DNA of 5,111 nucleotides. Source: Candidatus Moraniibacteriota bacterium. GTDB taxonomy: Bacteria; Patescibacteriota; Minisyncoccia; Moranbacterales; UBA2206. The position numbers and the translations under genes were made by a program. Positions 4,966-5,111 of this stretch are shown in pieces. The stretch lies in NCBI GenBank assembly GCA_003534085.1, contig DQBY01000038.1, forward strand, positions 1 to 5,111. Reading direction: 5' to 3'. A model generated the notes under the pieces. It was given only the letters and a program-made list of their open reading frames with translations, made no database searches and had not been told where the DNA came from. How positions within the stretch are numbered: the stretch's first letter is position 1; every line of letters starts with the position of its first letter.

Positions 4966-5111
4966 TTAAATTCTGCTTTTATCCCTTTTCTTAAGCCAAA
5001 AATAACCGCCAGCCGCCAATACTGTCATACTCAACGAAAACAATTGCCCCAGCGTGAGCCACCCAAAAATCAATTCCAGCTGCGGACTCGCCAAGCTGAA
5101 GCTGCCGAGCG
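4966..5111 (-). CDS. lgt: Prolipoprotein diacylglyceryl transferase, C-terminal end (5' part outside window)
   Basis: The last 47 codons of a gene entering from the right edge, ending in TAA at 4966. The visible protein has QLELIFGWLTLGQLFSLSM (10-28 of the visible part), then a hydrophobic stretch VLAAGGYFW and a basic tail KKRDKSRI. The pattern 'hydrophobic-G-x-LTxGQ-xxSxxM' followed by a last membrane helix and a short positive tail is typical of the C-terminus of Lgt, the inner-membrane enzyme that moves diacylglycerol from phosphatidylglycerol to the lipobox cysteine of prolipoproteins. The catalytic part lies outside the window and cannot be checked. No clear terminator follows; the promoter of the ATPase gene begins eight bases after the stop. 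None of the exported proteins in the window shows a lipobox. Confidence 0.82.
   Translation of the reverse strand, partial: LGSFSLASPQLELIFGWLTLGQLFSLSMTVLAAGGYFWLKKRDKSRI

Overview
The window looks like a piece of an AT-rich bacterial genome, most likely a candidate phyla radiation (Patescibacteria, Parcubacteria-like) organism. The grounds are an exported cysteine-rich protein built from Ig-like and short Cys/Gly/Ser modules of a style I associate with these genomes, an AAA_14/DUF4143 ATPase, several small single-pass membrane proteins, and start codons that mostly lack a good Shine-Dalgarno sequence. The lineage is an inference. TGA is used as a real stop (end of the ATPase gene) and is absent inside the reading frames, which argues against the TGA=Gly code of Gracilibacteria/Absconditabacteria.

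Every supported gene lies on the minus strand, so transcription runs from high to low coordinates. In that order: (1) 5111-4966, the last 47 codons of lgt, prolipoprotein diacylglyceryl transferase; (2) a consensus sigma70-type promoter (4931-4958) and a 377-aa AAA_14/DUF4143 ATPase (3762-4895); (3) a short spacer with a possible 20-codon ORF, an extended -10 promoter (3685-3693) and a leader hairpin (3637-3655); (4) a 531-aa secreted multidomain protein ending in a thrombospondin type 1-like domain (2027-3622), followed after 21 bases by a 138-aa membrane-anchored protein of unknown function (1589-2005), with a rho-independent terminator (1545-1568) closing this two-gene unit; (5) a membrane-anchored thioredoxin/glutaredoxin-fold protein with a CSHC motif (1126-1494); (6) a 205-base spacer holding a short TTAGAAATT repeat cluster and another extended -10 promoter; (7) a membrane-anchored glucosaminidase/lysozyme-like protein (1-920) that runs off the left edge. 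This last gene is open to the window edge without a stop.

Most products act at or beyond the membrane: lipoprotein modification, a cysteine-rich secreted protein, a small anchored protein, a possible thiol-disulfide protein and a possible peptidoglycan hydrolase. A cell-envelope theme is therefore reasonable, and the CxxC protein could in principle serve disulfide formation in its 25-cysteine neighbour, but nothing in the sequence proves a joint pathway. No RNA gene, CRISPR array, insertion sequence or defence island is visible, and no gene-free stretch exceeds 300 bases.
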